DNA of 64,000 bases, taken from Persicaria tinctoria (Eukaryota; Streptophyta; Magnoliopsida; Caryophyllales; Polygonaceae). The notes under the pieces were generated by a model. The model was not told the DNA's origin. It saw only the letters and a list, made by a program, of their open reading frames with translations, and did not search any database. Position 1 is the stretch's first letter. Every line of letters starts with the position of its first letter. Shown here in pieces: positions 41,996 through 53,425 of this stretch. The stretch spans positions 69,648,627-69,712,626 of the forward strand of contig JBANSL010000004.1 of NCBI GenBank assembly GCA_037127255.1, written 5' to 3'. A program made the translations under genes and the position numbers.

Positions 41996-42270
41996 AAATG
42001 CATTGTATTTATAGTATGAAATAATCCGTAAATGCATAAATATGTAAAATAGAGAAACTATAGTGGAGTTGAAGTATAAACAATTATAGAGATTTTAATA
42101 TTTACTTCTCCATAATAGAAATTTGTTAGAGCAACTATTGGAGATGCTCTTTGAACTAAGATTATGGGGTGGGACATGAAAATATGATTTTTTATTATAT
42201 AATTTTTTTTTGGTATTTTGTAATGATAATTTGATTGATTTAAAAAGAGAAACATGAAAATTAAGATATT

Positions 42271-42456
42271 TGTTATAAACCCATTGATTTTGGATGGATT
42301 GTCAACCTTCCATAAACCTACACCATAAAGACACCCCTTGATATTTTGTATCATTTGCCTATATAAAGGCTTGAACTCTCTTGAGAATAGATCCAAATAA
42401 TAGAAATCTCTCATTCTCTGTCTTTCTCCTACTCTCTTTTATTTCGGTTTACAACA
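42271..42456 (+). repeat. 5' LTR of the Ale-like Copia element
   Basis: 186 bp, TGTTATAAAC...TTTACAACA, near-identical to 46870-47055. TATATAAAGG at about 42360 is the likely TATA box. Confidence 0.88.
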
Positions 42457-42470
42457 CGTTATCAGCACGA
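42457..42470 (+). other. Primer-binding site of the Ale-like element
   Basis: CGTTATCAGCACGA directly after the LTR is the form common in Ale/Retrofit Copia elements of plants. Confidence 0.7.
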
Positions 42471-42539
42471 TCGACTCGATTAATAAATAAACCCTATACT
42501 CCGTGTCGATTTTGGCTTCTTTCCATCAAACCCTGCCTC

Positions 42540-43260
42540 CAGAAATTGTAATACCCGGAGTTGCCGGATCGGTCATCCAAGTCATGGATGAAGGCCATGG
42601 AGAGTGAGTTCATTTGGGTTTCTCCTAATCGGAACTCCAAAGGCTCCCTTCTCTCATCTGGCCATGGAGAGAGGAGGGCTGCGGAGATTGCAGCGGCGTG
42701 CACAGGTGCAGGATTTGCCTGGGTTAGTACGGCAGTGATGATGACGGAGGAAGCACCGCTGCCCGATTTGCCACATGCCGTTAGATTCTCCGCCGCCGCT
42801 ACCACGAGGCCGCGATAAGGATTCCAGAGAGCGGAGGGACGACGAGGACTTCGATGACGACCAAACCGTCGCGGCGGCGTTGACGACCTGTACGACCGGA
42901 ACCGATCTTCGCCTCCACCTCCACCGCGAGGAAGGGACATAGATTTCAAGCGAAAGATGAGCCTACTACTATATTTATTTATTTTGATTTCCCTCAACTT
43001 TGAAATACTGATTTATTGTATCGATCTAGCCCATTCCTTTGATCCATGAAGGCTTTAATTGGTTCTGATTTTCGTGCTCTTTTTCTTTGTTAGGTAGGGA
43101 TCATCAATCTCTCTCAAACTCAAGAGACGCCCAATAAACAGAATGACGGTGGTGGCGGTAGTCCTCGGGGGGAGGAGCTGGGGAAATCGACGGAGGAAAG
43201 CGACCCGGAGTTTCAGGTGAATGATACATGTGATGCCCCGGTGCCGCTTCGTATGAGGAA
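42540..43260. other. GC-rich block inside the Copia element, possible captured host sequence
   Basis: Lies between the primer site and the pol remnants and is clearly GC-richer than the AT-rich pol remains. Plus-strand frames give GVDDLYDRNRSSPPPPPRGR near 42870-42940 and SDPEFQVNDTCDAPVPLRMR near 43200-43255. A minus-strand frame of 167 codons overlaps it. The text is Arg/Pro-rich and host-like, but no family is certain. Confidence 0.35.
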
Positions 43261-44539
43261 GACGAACTGTCTTCGTTGCAGTTTTGTTTTTAATTACAAA
43301 ATTGACCCGGAGTTTCTTAAAATCGCAGATTGGTCTATACAATTTGTATAATTACATAAAATGGCCCAAAACATCTAAGGTTGCATATTTTGCCCTTGTG
43401 AAGTATACGATCACGTCCCCGAAGATGATATGTAGTCGTGTAGACATAAATTATATAAATTATATCACCCCCGAAGTGGTAAGTTTTATCCCTCGAAGTG
43501 GATATAAACTAATCTCAAATCATGAAATTGGTAAATCACTTGATCGTGATCGATAAATCCCATCCCCGTAGCGATGAAATGATAATTATTTATGTTTACT
43601 TAATTCATATGCAAGTTATTTTATTTTATTTATTTAAACTATATTTGTTTTCCCTCATCTTTCGAAGTAGATGAACGAGTACATCTCCCGAAAGAGATTA
43701 ACGTTCTCATTTCCTGAAGTAGGTGAATGAACAAGTCGTATTTTTGAGATAGACCAATAAATTTCATCCCTTAAGTGATGAACAAAATATTTTCATCCCT
43801 GTAGTGATGCATCAATGATTAACTTTTTCTTTATTTTATTTATTTTTATTTGCATACATTATATTTTCATTCTTCATCTCTTGAAATGAAGTAATGAACG
43901 GACTCATTTCCTAAAGTAAATGAACAGACTCGTTTCCTAAAGTAAATGAACAAACTCATTTTCCGAAGTAAATGAGACTCATTTCCCGAAGTAGAGAATA
44001 GACAAATCACACCCTCGTAGGGATAAACTGGTAAACGTCATCCTTGTAGTGATGATTCGTATATCCAGATAAACAAATCAACTATGATCCTTAATGTTTT
44101 CTCCACTAGTTTCCCGCAGTAAACGATAAAATTGTATATAAGAATACCACCTCCTAACGTAGGTGATAAAAAGGTCTTGAAGATCTATAGCCAACTTTCT
44201 TGTCACCCGGAAGTTGACATTGATTTTTATTTTTATTCTAAGATTATTGTTATTCATGTTTCTTAATAGTAGTATGCTTTACTATTTAGTATTATCTTTT
44301 ACATAGTTTTTTTTTTATTATTATTCCCTTAATGCACCATATTGTGAGTTTTCATCAAAGTATGCATAAGAGCTTGAAGACTATAATTTCATATTCTTAT
44401 AAACTCTAGAAGAGTATAAGATCTTATTTTAAACATTTATACTCTTGAAGAAGTACATGGAATATGGGTTATGGCATATTCAGAACTATTTTATTTGGTT
44501 AGTACAACCAATATAAATAACCATAAAACATGATCTGGT

Positions 44540-46090
44540 TTACAAGGCCACTTCCTGACAATCCTCTAAGCATTGCCTGAAGCATGCCCCTCTTGTAGAG
44601 GGTGTAAAAGAGGTAATGGTCAAGCGCGCAACCAAAGTTATTGTTGAGGCTTATAACTAGGTCATCTTTGTACGGTTAGTTCTAATATCCCGAAGAACAT
44701 TATGAATAAGGAGAAAGTGTATCTAATGAATACACGTAGTTGGTCATTAGTTTCATACCTATAGTATGACACCAACAGAAGTTCTGAAAATACCCAGTTA
44801 ACAACATCTGATTAAATAAATGGATCACCATGTACAAAGTTCAATGGTTAGAATGTTTTACCATTTTGACACTTATTTATCCCATTGAAACTTATGATGT
44901 CACTAACCAAAAGTTAGTTGATGATAAAATCTTATTCTTTGTGGCATTTGGTTGCTCAAGTTAAACGATGATTTGCAAGATCATTGAAATGCACATGAAT
45001 TCCCACCAAAAGGACTAGAAGATCCTAGGACCGGAAGTTCTTCAATAAGGGTGACCATACATGTACGGCTTGTTCTCTTGGCAAAATAATAACAAGACCG
45101 TCTATAATAAAGAGTAAATGCAAAGTCTCTTATGTCTCTTGACCGAGTTCAATGAGACAACTACAAACATAAAACATCGGCATATGGACCAATGTTATTC
45201 CAATATAGATGCCTTAACACATTGGTCATATGAAAATGTAGAGAATGTTTAAGGAGCATATAGTAGCTCACAACGACCTAGAAGAGTCGTTAGTCAAATG
45301 GGCCCATGCAATTTTGCATTTCGAATTTGACACAATAACTTCTCTTAATTTATCTCCAGAAGAGGGTATATGTTCCGAGGCCTCCTCCAAAAATTAAGTA
45401 AAAGACCACAAAGAAGTTGAATGATACATAGGGTTTGAGTCCCTAATGATATCAAATACATCGAGCTTTATAAAGATGATCAAATGCTCGGTATTTAGGG
45501 GGAGAGGAAATGAGACTATATATTATGAAGAGATTGCATGAAAGCAACCTCTATCATTTGGGATCCGCAGATAAATGAAAGTGAACCAGAAGTTCAGCAC
45601 TTATGTACACCAAATGATAATTATATGGTTTAGCGAAAAGCCATCAAATGCATTTACTAAGGCCAAGAAAGTGACTAAGTCACATTGATTGCACTAGCTA
45701 GCTAGCTCATTTGGAGGTTCCAGAAGTAACTTCGAAAACCAACAAAATTAAGTGAGTCTCAAATGCACCAGAAGTGTTGAAGATCACTAGGCTCCCACTT
45801 TAGGATTCCCCGGAAGTAGAAAGAGCTCATGGAAACATCGAAATGATGGTAAATGAGATAGAAAGAAGGAATTCATGCAAAGATGTATTCTTCAAGCATG
45901 ATGCTATTGGACCCGTAGTTCCAACCTCGGAAAGTATAACATCATTGGTTTTAAGTGGATGTTTATACAAAACCACAATAAGCAAAATGAAGTTGTAAGA
46001 TATAAAAGATTGATTGCACAAAAGTCTAGAGTGGATGATATGAAAATATATTCACCTGTAGTGGATATAATATTTGGTTGTCGATGAACC
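44540..46090 (+). pseudogene. Decayed Copia pol (integrase tail and reverse transcriptase)
   Basis: Across frames one can read AKKVTKSH (about 45660), FFKHDAIGPVVPTSES (about 45890), IIGFKWMFIQNHNKQNEVVR (about 45945), YKRLIAQKSRVDD and YSPVVDIIF (about 46050). These are the GPVVPTP...G.KWVF...KARLVAQ...YSPVV blocks of Copia reverse transcriptase. There are many stops and frameshifts and no catalytic YVDD region. Long dead. Confidence 0.75.
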
Positions 46091-46307
46091 GACTCTAACC
46101 GTAATTGACGGGCATAGTAGTTGTATACTCCAATTGATCATTCATAAAAGAATATAATTGAAATGATCGATTAATTTGAAATGCCTGAAGCATCAATATG
46201 AAAGCCTCGTCATATGTACACGATTAAGCCAAATGGTGCTTATAGTACTTGAAGTATTGTGTAAGTGGTGACATAGTGTATTGAGTCCTGGAGTACGGTA
46301 CACAACG

Positions 46308-46840
46308 TTGTACTCTTTTCCTTAATCTTGGTTTTTATCCCACTGGGGTTTTCCAAGGTAAGGTTTTTAACGAGGCAACTTATACACCATCTGTACATCA
46401 AATCTCCTGCATCAAACGGTGAAAAGCACACTAGGTCTTGAAGTACCTTATATTTGTGCATTGAAAGTAGCTCATCACCAAAGATAATGAAGTCAATTGC
46501 ATCGAAGTCATGTGTAATATATGAAGATATTTTGGCTTATGCACATGAAAGACAATGTTCAGACTCAACCATGTAGCTCATGAAGTCGGCATTATCAAGA
46601 TGTTTGAGGAGCTTATCAGAATGAGAATGTTGCAAGAAGAATGTTGATTTCAGGGGGAGAATATAAGCACTGCACTCTTTTTCCCTTCGATCAGGTTTTG
46701 TCCCACTGGGTTTTCCTGACAAGGTTTTTAACGAGGCAGTATCACCAACGCGTATCAAAAGACATCTGTACTCTTTTTCCCTTAGCCCTAGTTTTTGTCC
46801 CATTGGGTTTTTCTAGACGAGGTTTTTAATGAGACAGTTT
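46308..46840 (+). repeat. Three copies of a ~73-bp motif upstream of the 3' LTR
   Basis: Units at about 46308-46379, 46671-46743 and 46767-46840 each read TGTACTCTTTTTCCCTT, then TCCCACTGGGTTTTCC, then AAGGTTTTTAACGAGGCA. Such repeats are characteristic of the 3' non-coding region of Ale/Retrofit elements. Confidence 0.75.
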
Positions 46841-46869
46841 GTAATTAGAGGTGTACATCCAAGGGGGAG

Positions 46870-47055
46870 TGTTATAAACCCATTGATTTTGGATGGATTG
46901 TCCACCTCCCATAAACCTACACCATAAAGACACCCCTTGATATTTTGTATCATTTGCCTATATAAAGGCTTGTACTCTCTTGAGAATAGACACAACTAAT
47001 AGAAATATCTCATTCTCTGTCTTTCTCCTACTCTCTTTTCTTTCGGTTTACAACA
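46870..47055 (+). repeat. 3' LTR of the Ale-like Copia element
   Basis: Directly preceded by the purine tract AAGGGGGAG (46861-46869) and followed by the TSD ATATT. Confidence 0.88.
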
Positions 47056-47558
47056 ATATTGATAAATCCTATCTAGTTTTGAACGTTTTTTGCGAAGTAG
47101 AATTCGGGTTTAGGACTATAAATAAAGGCTTTTTTGGCCTTAGTTATTCATTCAATTTACATTCAAGTATAAGAGAAATCACCTTAGAAGAGAAGAGATC
47201 GAGTTAGGTAAGCCATGTTTGGCTAATTTTCCTTAGTGTTTTGCCTACACTTTCGAGATTTTGTTGGTGATTTTTGAGTTTTTAATTCCAGTTATTTTTC
47301 CTCTTTTTAATTCCTTCAACTTCCTTGTGCTTTAATATTTACGTTACTGATGTTATCTTGCTTGACCCACTTGATAATATTAATTTCGTGCTAAGATATA
47401 ATACTTTTGTATTTTTGTTATTTCCATACTAGCATGCATAAGATTGTGGATTCCGTGTTTGAAGTATGATTATGTAGGGAGTTGACATATATCTTAAAAA
47501 ATTGATTTACCCTATTTAATTGGTGTTATTTATTTTCTCAAGTTATTGGGGCCTTTTT

Positions 47559-48240
47559 TTTTTTTACAGTATGCAGTAGAATGCCTTGTCGGGCAAGGTT
47601 CATTCATGATCATCACTACGGATGATGCTAAGAAATTCCCCATTCAAGGGAAGGATCAAAATACCCTAAATCTGGCTATATAGTCAGCTGCCCTATTTGA
47701 TTCTCCGTAGCAATGTTTGAATTCGATCATGTCGAAATGCTCATTTAAAATCTTGATCTTCTACATAGTCATGTAGATTTCCCAGTCAATCTTGGTGTTG
47801 TCCTTAAGAGCCTTCATTACTTTCAAGATGTCTCCTTCAATGATCACGTTCTTTAGTCCCTTATCTATGGCTCACTATACTCCCAGGAGGAAGATGTCGA
47901 CTTCAATCTGAATGATGGATCTCTGACTTCTTCTTTGTTGGAAGATGTCGATCACTTGGCCTGAGCTATCCCTAATGATACCCATAGACTGACAATCACT
48001 AGGGGCTCTAACCGAGTCATCTACATTAACTTTGTAGATGACGAGTGGTGGTTTAGACCACCTTGGGGGTTTACGTTTATCTTTGAGGCGTGTTTTCATT
48101 TCGTTCATTGAGGCATTAATCACGAATCCGTTGGCAGACTTGTTGGACTATCGTTGTATGTGATACTACTTTGTACTTGTTGAAGATGATTTTGTTTCTC
48201 ATTTCCCATATTCTTGGGGTCTTGTGTTATCTCTTTGTTA
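47559..48240 (-). pseudogene. L1 LINE 3' remnant (RNase H end) with poly(A)
   Basis: Minus strand: WEMRNKIIFNKYK (about 48200), then WSKPPLVIYKVNVDDSVRAP (about 48060) and GIIRDSSGQVIDIFQQ, the start of the L1 RNase H. Pieces of the remaining RNase H (SLKE, IEGD-like) continue in shifted frames to about 47650. A run of T at 47559-47571 is the A-tail on this strand. Older and more broken than L1-A and L1-B. Confidence 0.7.
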
Positions 48241-49342
48241 AATCTTAACTGTGTTAAGGTTGCATAGATGAGTAAGAGCTTAATTAGACTCGTATGACTT
48301 TTAAGCTATTTAAACCAAGATGAGAGGAATTTGTAGGAAAGTAATTAATAACTTGGAAATGATTCAATGACCAATAAATCCAACAAAAGTCGAAAATTTG
48401 TAGGTAAAAACGCTCCCTTTTATCATTTATTTACTTTTGTTTATACTCTTTTCTCTTATTTCCATTTATAAAACTCTTTGCTTTTATATTGATAAATACA
48501 CAATATTTATGAAAATACTTGACTCCGTAGAATTTGACCCCTTAGTTACATACTGTACTAGTTTATTTATTTGAAAATTATTTTAACGAGGTGAACCGAT
48601 GAATTTCTCCCTGTCACTTATCGATATAATAAAAAGTACGAAGTTGCACAAGGAAAAAGACATTGGAAGACTTCACTATTTGAACGTTATTTTTATTAAA
48701 CTCCCCCATCCTATTCTTTAGTTTGGACACCTGTAAGAAACGATTCCCCTCCGCCCACCTTCGAAAATTTTCAAGAAATACATTGCCAAGCCCAAATTAG
48801 TCTTCCACCGTCCAGCCCACAAAATATATTTGATAAAAAAAAAATTAGTTAAACTGCAGCAAACCACCCCTAATACCGGTGAAAATCGTCTAGTCCAACA
48901 CTGTAGTCTATTTTTATGAAAATCATTAGAAACACTTAAATATGTATTAAAATAAATACACGGTATGAACTACAATTGCGGACTAGAGGATCCTCGTTAC
49001 CCTAATACACGGTACACTAATCATAATCACCCCTTATATTCATATTTATAGAAAACCATCCTTTAAAGTGATTTAGTTTGCCAAAAACCACCCATGACTC
49101 TTTCAATTCACAGAACCGTGACCCACATTCATTATTTTATTGTTTCCTTTAAACAAAATAACATGTTGTAATTAGTTGTATATTTAAAAAAGACGATGAC
49201 CGAGGTCATTTGGGTGTGCGCTCTAAGTCCAGCACATAAGTACGATGAGGTTCATCACTAAGGGTCGTTTGCATGTACGCACGAGTACTTTAAGCCTAGC
49301 ACGTAAGCTCTTCCCGCTACACATCACACAAACAATACAAAC
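48241..49342. other. AT-rich intergenic DNA, no gene seen
   Basis: Nothing coding. A 35-bp segment at 48456-48490 recurs exactly at 58770-58804. Confidence 0.5.
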
Positions 49343-49347
49343 CATTC
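49343..49347. repeat. Target-site duplication (CATTC), left copy
   Basis: Matches 58406-58410 across the Copia element. Confidence 0.9.
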
Positions 49348-50269
49348 TGTAGATTCGAGATCGACTTCCTATCTCTCATATCGGAGATAAGAAGTTAGGG
49401 TTCGAGTGTAAACAACCAAGATAAACCGTAAAGTAAAGCGACACAGCAGATTTACGTGGTTCGATCCGAAGATCTACTCCACGGGGCCTCAGCAGGGAGG
49501 CACCGAGTCAAATCCACTAAGTACTAATCGGTATTACAGAGTATGGTTGCAGATGAACCAATATCAGACAAGGCAAGCAAGGATAGAGCAAGATACAAGA
49601 GGAAAGTGAAGAAGTAAAGCAAGAAAAGGTAGAACACTCCCCAGATCTGAAGAACAGGTCAGATCTGTGCACAGGAGCTCGCCGGAGAAGAAGGACTTCG
49701 CCAAAGGAGGAGCTGATGCCTCGTTCTTCCTTGCTGTGGACGAGATCTAAGGTCTCGCAAGGAGATGCGCCTTAGAAATCGCCGGATCTTCACGAACGCC
49801 GCCGAGGAGCACCGGAAAACCCTAGCTCCATAGCCTCTCTCTCTTCTTTCTCTCTCTGCCGCTTTGGAACTGAATTATGTTAAGAGAAACCCTAGAGCTG
49901 CTTCAGCTATATAGGCGTGCCAATAACCAAAACGCAGCGTCGAGCAACTGGAGCGAGCTCAAGGAACATGGGCTTTAGGTGAGCTGGCTTGGGCTTCTCG
50001 AGAAATGGGCTCAAGGGAACAGGCCCATCCGGAATAGCGAAATGATCCAATCACATATATCATACAACATATAACATATACTTTAACTAATATGTGAGCA
50101 TAGTTATGTTAACTACACTTCTAACATATAGTCATAGTATATAATATATGTGTATAATATATATTAGTACCTTGTTAGTCAATCTTGCCTACGTCTTTAA
50201 TCCGATATTAGTTAACCTACCATCCTATACTCCTAGATAAAATACGCTTAAGAATAAGAAGACATAACA
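49348..50269 (-). repeat. 3' LTR of the minus-strand Copia element
   Basis: Reads TGTTATGTCTTC...GAATCTACA on the minus strand. It differs from the 5' LTR by roughly a dozen bases. A purine tract (AGGAGGGCAAA, about 50271-50281) adjoins it. Confidence 0.92.
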
Positions 50270-50380
50270 ATTTGCCCTCCTAATCTGGAACATATTTAAC
50301 CTATTAAAATACTGTTAGTACCCTAGTGGATTTGAGTCAGTACCACATCCTGATTCATCATTGGCCCAGTACCTGTGCGT

Positions 50381-53300
50381 CTAAGGAAGATCTCCGAGGT
50401 GGAGAAAGTCTCTGCAGAAGAGAAACTTGTTTGCTGGGACGATCTTTGTACCGAAGTCAGCTGGGTTGACGTCGCCTTTGATCTTTCTGACGTGTAGCTC
50501 GCCTGATGATACCCTTTTTCGTATGAAGTGAAACCGAACGTCGATGTGTTTGGTTTTTTCGTGGTACATCGGGTCTTTGCACAGATACAGTGCGCTCTGG
50601 CTATCCATGTTTATAACAGGCTTGAACGGCTTCCTTAGAATCTCTTGAAGAACCCTTTTGAGCCATATTGCTTCTTTTGCAGCTTCAGTGGCGGCAATGT
50701 ATTCTGCTTCTGTGGATGATAATGCAACAACCGATTGTTGCTGAGATTTCCACGTTATGCAGTTGCCTGCCCAGGTGAAGTAAAATGCTAAAGTAGACTT
50801 TCGATTGTCTTTATTACTGGCGTAGTCGGAATCGACGCATCCCTGCAACTTAGTAGCAGATTCATGCAAACTATAGTGTAAACAGAGATTCTTAGTACCA
50901 ACAATATAACGGAGTAAGTACTTCATGGCATTCCAGTGATCTAAACCAGGATTAGACATAAAACGGCTTAAAACACTGATGGCAAAAGCAAGGTCGGGCC
51001 TCGTACAAAGCATAGCATACATCAATGAGCCTACAGCTGCGTCGTAGGGCACCTTACTCATTTCTTTGACACTTTCAGGTTTGGAAGGACAAATCTTTTT
51101 GGTGAGTTCTAAATGCCCTCCTAAGGGAATGGTAGTGGGTTTGGATGTGGACATATGAAAACGGTCTAGGACCTTTTTGGTATAGTCATCTTGGGATAAC
51201 CATATAGATTTCTTATGTCGGTTTCTAATGATATTTATGCCAAGTATCTTCTTGGCACTGCCTAAATCTTTCATCTCAAAGTATTTCTTCAAATTGCTTT
51301 TAGTAGTGCTAATAGGAGGCATGCTATCACAAATAATAAGGATATCATCAACATATAAAAGCACATAAAGCATGGAAGATGGAGAAATGCTTTGAAAATA
51401 AAGACAAGTATCATAACTGCTTCTAGTAAAGCCTAATTTATGAATCACAACATCAAACTTGAGATTCCATTGCCTAGGGGACTGTTTAAGTCCATAGATG
51501 GATCTCTTAAGTAAGCAAACATGATCAGGATATTTAGGGTGTTCAAACCCTTTAGGCTGTCTCATATGGATGGTTTCATCCAGAGACCCATGCAGGAAAG
51601 CAGTTTTCACATCCATTTGTTCCAATTCCCAGTCAAAGACAGCACACATAGCAAGCATTAAACGTAAAGTCTTGTACTTAACTACGGGAGCAAAGATATC
51701 ATTGTAGTCTATACCTTCTTTTTGTGAGAACCCTTTGGCTACTAAACGGGCTTTATACCTAGGAGGATCTCTAGGGTTTTGACCATCCTTAATCTTAAAG
51801 ATCCACTTGGAATCTATAAGACGGGTTCTCGGAGGTCTTGGAATCAATATCCAGGTATGATTGACCTTCATTGAGTCCATTTCTTCTTTCATGGCATTTT
51901 TCCAGTGTATAGCATTTGGATCTCTAATGGCTTCAGAGTAAGAGTTTGGAGTGGTAGGGTTCCTAAGGGTGTCAGCAGTCAACAAAGCATATTCAATGAT
52001 GTAACTGGTGTACTTCCTATTAGGTATACTAACCCTGGGTTCTCTATCCCTAACTAACTGGTAATCATGCAAGTTAGGAATGTTAGTCACAACATTATCA
52101 TTAGCATGCATATCAGAAGTGGGGGTTGAGGAGAAAACAGAGGATCCCGAGGGATCATTAGAAAGGTCGGTTACATCACCAGAAATAGAGGAAGAAGAGG
52201 AAGAAATAGAAGGAGAAGAGGAAGAGAAGGAGGCTCCAGCAGTAGCTGCTGGAGCTGCTTGAGTGTCAACTTCAGTGGAAGAGTCTCCTGAGTTGGCTGA
52301 AGCAGTGTCCTTGTTTGTGTTGTCATCTTCTTTCTCTCCATTTTCTTCTTCTTGATTGTTCCCCCCGTGATTTGTTGAAGCTGGAGCTCTATAGACCCTT
52401 CCAGTGTCGTACTCGTCTGAGAAGTCATCTTCTTCTGGAGGACTGGAGCTGCTGATGTCTTCTATCTGCTTTGGGGTACCTGTTAACTCAGAAAAAGAGT
52501 TTAGAGAACTCTTTAGAGGAAATTCCTTCTCATTAAATCTACAACTCCTAGTGGTTATTACTTTGTAGGATCCAGGCTGTAAAAGTAAAACCCTGAAGCC
52601 CTTTACTCCCTCAGGATACCCTAGAAAAATACCCTTTAAAGCTCTTGGCTGGAGCTTACCCTCATTGACATAAGGGTAAGCTGCACAGCCAAAAGGTTTT
52701 AGATAGGATAGATTTGGAGGCTTTCCTGTCCATTTTTGTTGAGGAGTAACAAAGTTAACAACACTATAAGGAGATCTGTTTATAAGGTGGGCTGCTGTAT
52801 GAACAGCTTCACCCCAAAGAGAAGGTTTTAATCCAGAACTAACAAGTAAACATCTAACTTTTTCTAACAGGGTTCTATTCATACGTTCAGTTGTGCCATT
52901 TTGTTGTGGTGTACCAGGTACAGTTAAGTGTCTTTTTATCCCATTAGATTTGCAATAATTGTCAAAGTTAAGATTGCAGAACTCCAAACCATTGTCAGTT
53001 TTAAGACATTTAAGTTTATGAGAGGACTGGCTTTCTACCATCACCTTCCAAACTTTAAATGCCTCAAAAGCTTGATCTTTGGTTTTGAGTAGACTAATCC
53101 AAACCTTTCTAGAGTAATGATCAATGAAACTGATGAAATATCTCATGCCACCAACAGTAGGGACTGGTGAAGGTCCCCATAAATCAGAATGCACATATTC
53201 TAATGGAAGTTTAGCAGTATAAGAAGAAGTAGGAAAACTCAGTTTGGATGCTTTTCCTAGCACAAAGTTTTCACAGAAATCAATAATCACAGGTTTTTTA

Positions 53301-53425
53301 GGTATTAGTCCAGTTTCATGCAATTTAATAAGGCCTTTGTTTCCTATGTGACCAAGTTTGTTATGCAAATCAAGAGTTTCAGAGAGGGTCATATGATCTT
53401 TGGAGGAAACTGTATTCAGTTCCAC
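50381..53425 (-). CDS. Copia pol: integrase, reverse transcriptase, RNase H (protease missing)
   Basis: An open frame of 1014 codons. The GAG-pre-integrase zinc finger has HNKLGHIGNKG and CENF; the usual second Cys of CxxC is Phe here. The integrase core has catalytic D (HSDLWGP), D (KTDNGLEF) and E (QNGTTERMNR). A Ser/Glu-rich linker follows. The RT has WIFKIKDGQ, RLVAKGFSQKEGIDY, TAFLHG and LLYVDDILI. RNase H has GCVDSDYASNKDNRKS and SSTEAEYIAATEA. It ends KIVPANKFLFCRDFLHLG. Upstream in the same frame is YYIQSSKVELNTV, joined abruptly to DSGATMHAT of the last gag copy, so the protease body is deleted. Pol is probably expressed only as part of a fusion, so the nominal start is not meaningful. 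Confidence 0.92.
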   Translation of the reverse strand: MELNTVSSKDHMTLSETLDLHNKLGHIGNKGLIKLHETGLIPKKPVIIDFCENFVLGKASKLSFPTSSYTAKLPLEYVHSDLWGPSPVPTVGGMRYFISFIDHYSRKVWISLLKTKDQAFEAFKVWKVMVESQSSHKLKCLKTDNGLEFCNLNFDNYCKSNGIKRHLTVPGTPQQNGTTERMNRTLLEKVRCLLVSSGLKPSLWGEAVHTAAHLINRSPYSVVNFVTPQQKWTGKPPNLSYLKPFGCAAYPYVNEGKLQPRALKGIFLGYPEGVKGFRVLLLQPGSYKVITTRSCRFNEKEFPLKSSLNSFSELTGTPKQIEDISSSSPPEEDDFSDEYDTGRVYRAPASTNHGGNNQEEENGEKEDDNTNKDTASANSGDSSTEVDTQAAPAATAGASFSSSSPSISSSSSSISGDVTDLSNDPSGSSVFSSTPTSDMHANDNVVTNIPNLHDYQLVRDREPRVSIPNRKYTSYIIEYALLTADTLRNPTTPNSYSEAIRDPNAIHWKNAMKEEMDSMKVNHTWILIPRPPRTRLIDSKWIFKIKDGQNPRDPPRYKARLVAKGFSQKEGIDYNDIFAPVVKYKTLRLMLAMCAVFDWELEQMDVKTAFLHGSLDETIHMRQPKGFEHPKYPDHVCLLKRSIYGLKQSPRQWNLKFDVVIHKLGFTRSSYDTCLYFQSISPSSMLYVLLYVDDILIICDSMPPISTTKSNLKKYFEMKDLGSAKKILGINIIRNRHKKSIWLSQDDYTKKVLDRFHMSTSKPTTIPLGGHLELTKKICPSKPESVKEMSKVPYDAAVGSLMYAMLCTRPDLAFAISVLSRFMSNPGLDHWNAMKYLLRYIVGTKNLCLHYSLHESATKLQGCVDSDYASNKDNRKSTLAFYFTWAGNCITWKSQQQSVVALSSTEAEYIAATEAAKEAIWLKRVLQEILRKPFKPVINMDSQSALYLCKDPMYHEKTKHIDVRFHFIRKRVSSGELHVRKIKGDVNPADFGTKIVPANKFLFCRDFLHLGDLP

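Larger units (their letters stand above)
42266..47060 (+). mobile_element. Old Ty1/Copia element, Ale/Retrofit-like, with 186-bp LTRs
   Basis: Identical-length LTRs (42271-42456, 46870-47055) start TGTTATAAACCC and end TTTACAACA, and the pair is flanked by ATATT (42266-42270, 47056-47060). A CGTTATCAGCACGA primer site follows the left LTR, and AAGGGGGAG precedes the right one. The 4.8-kb size fits a whole Copia element, but coding sequence survives only in scraps, with many stops. A GC-rich block (about 42550-43250) sits where gag should begin. Confidence 0.88.

Noticed and set aside
42494..42997. 167-codon minus-strand ORF as a host gene
   Set aside because: No start context, domain or splice structure; it lies inside the Copia element and may only be the complement of captured sequence.
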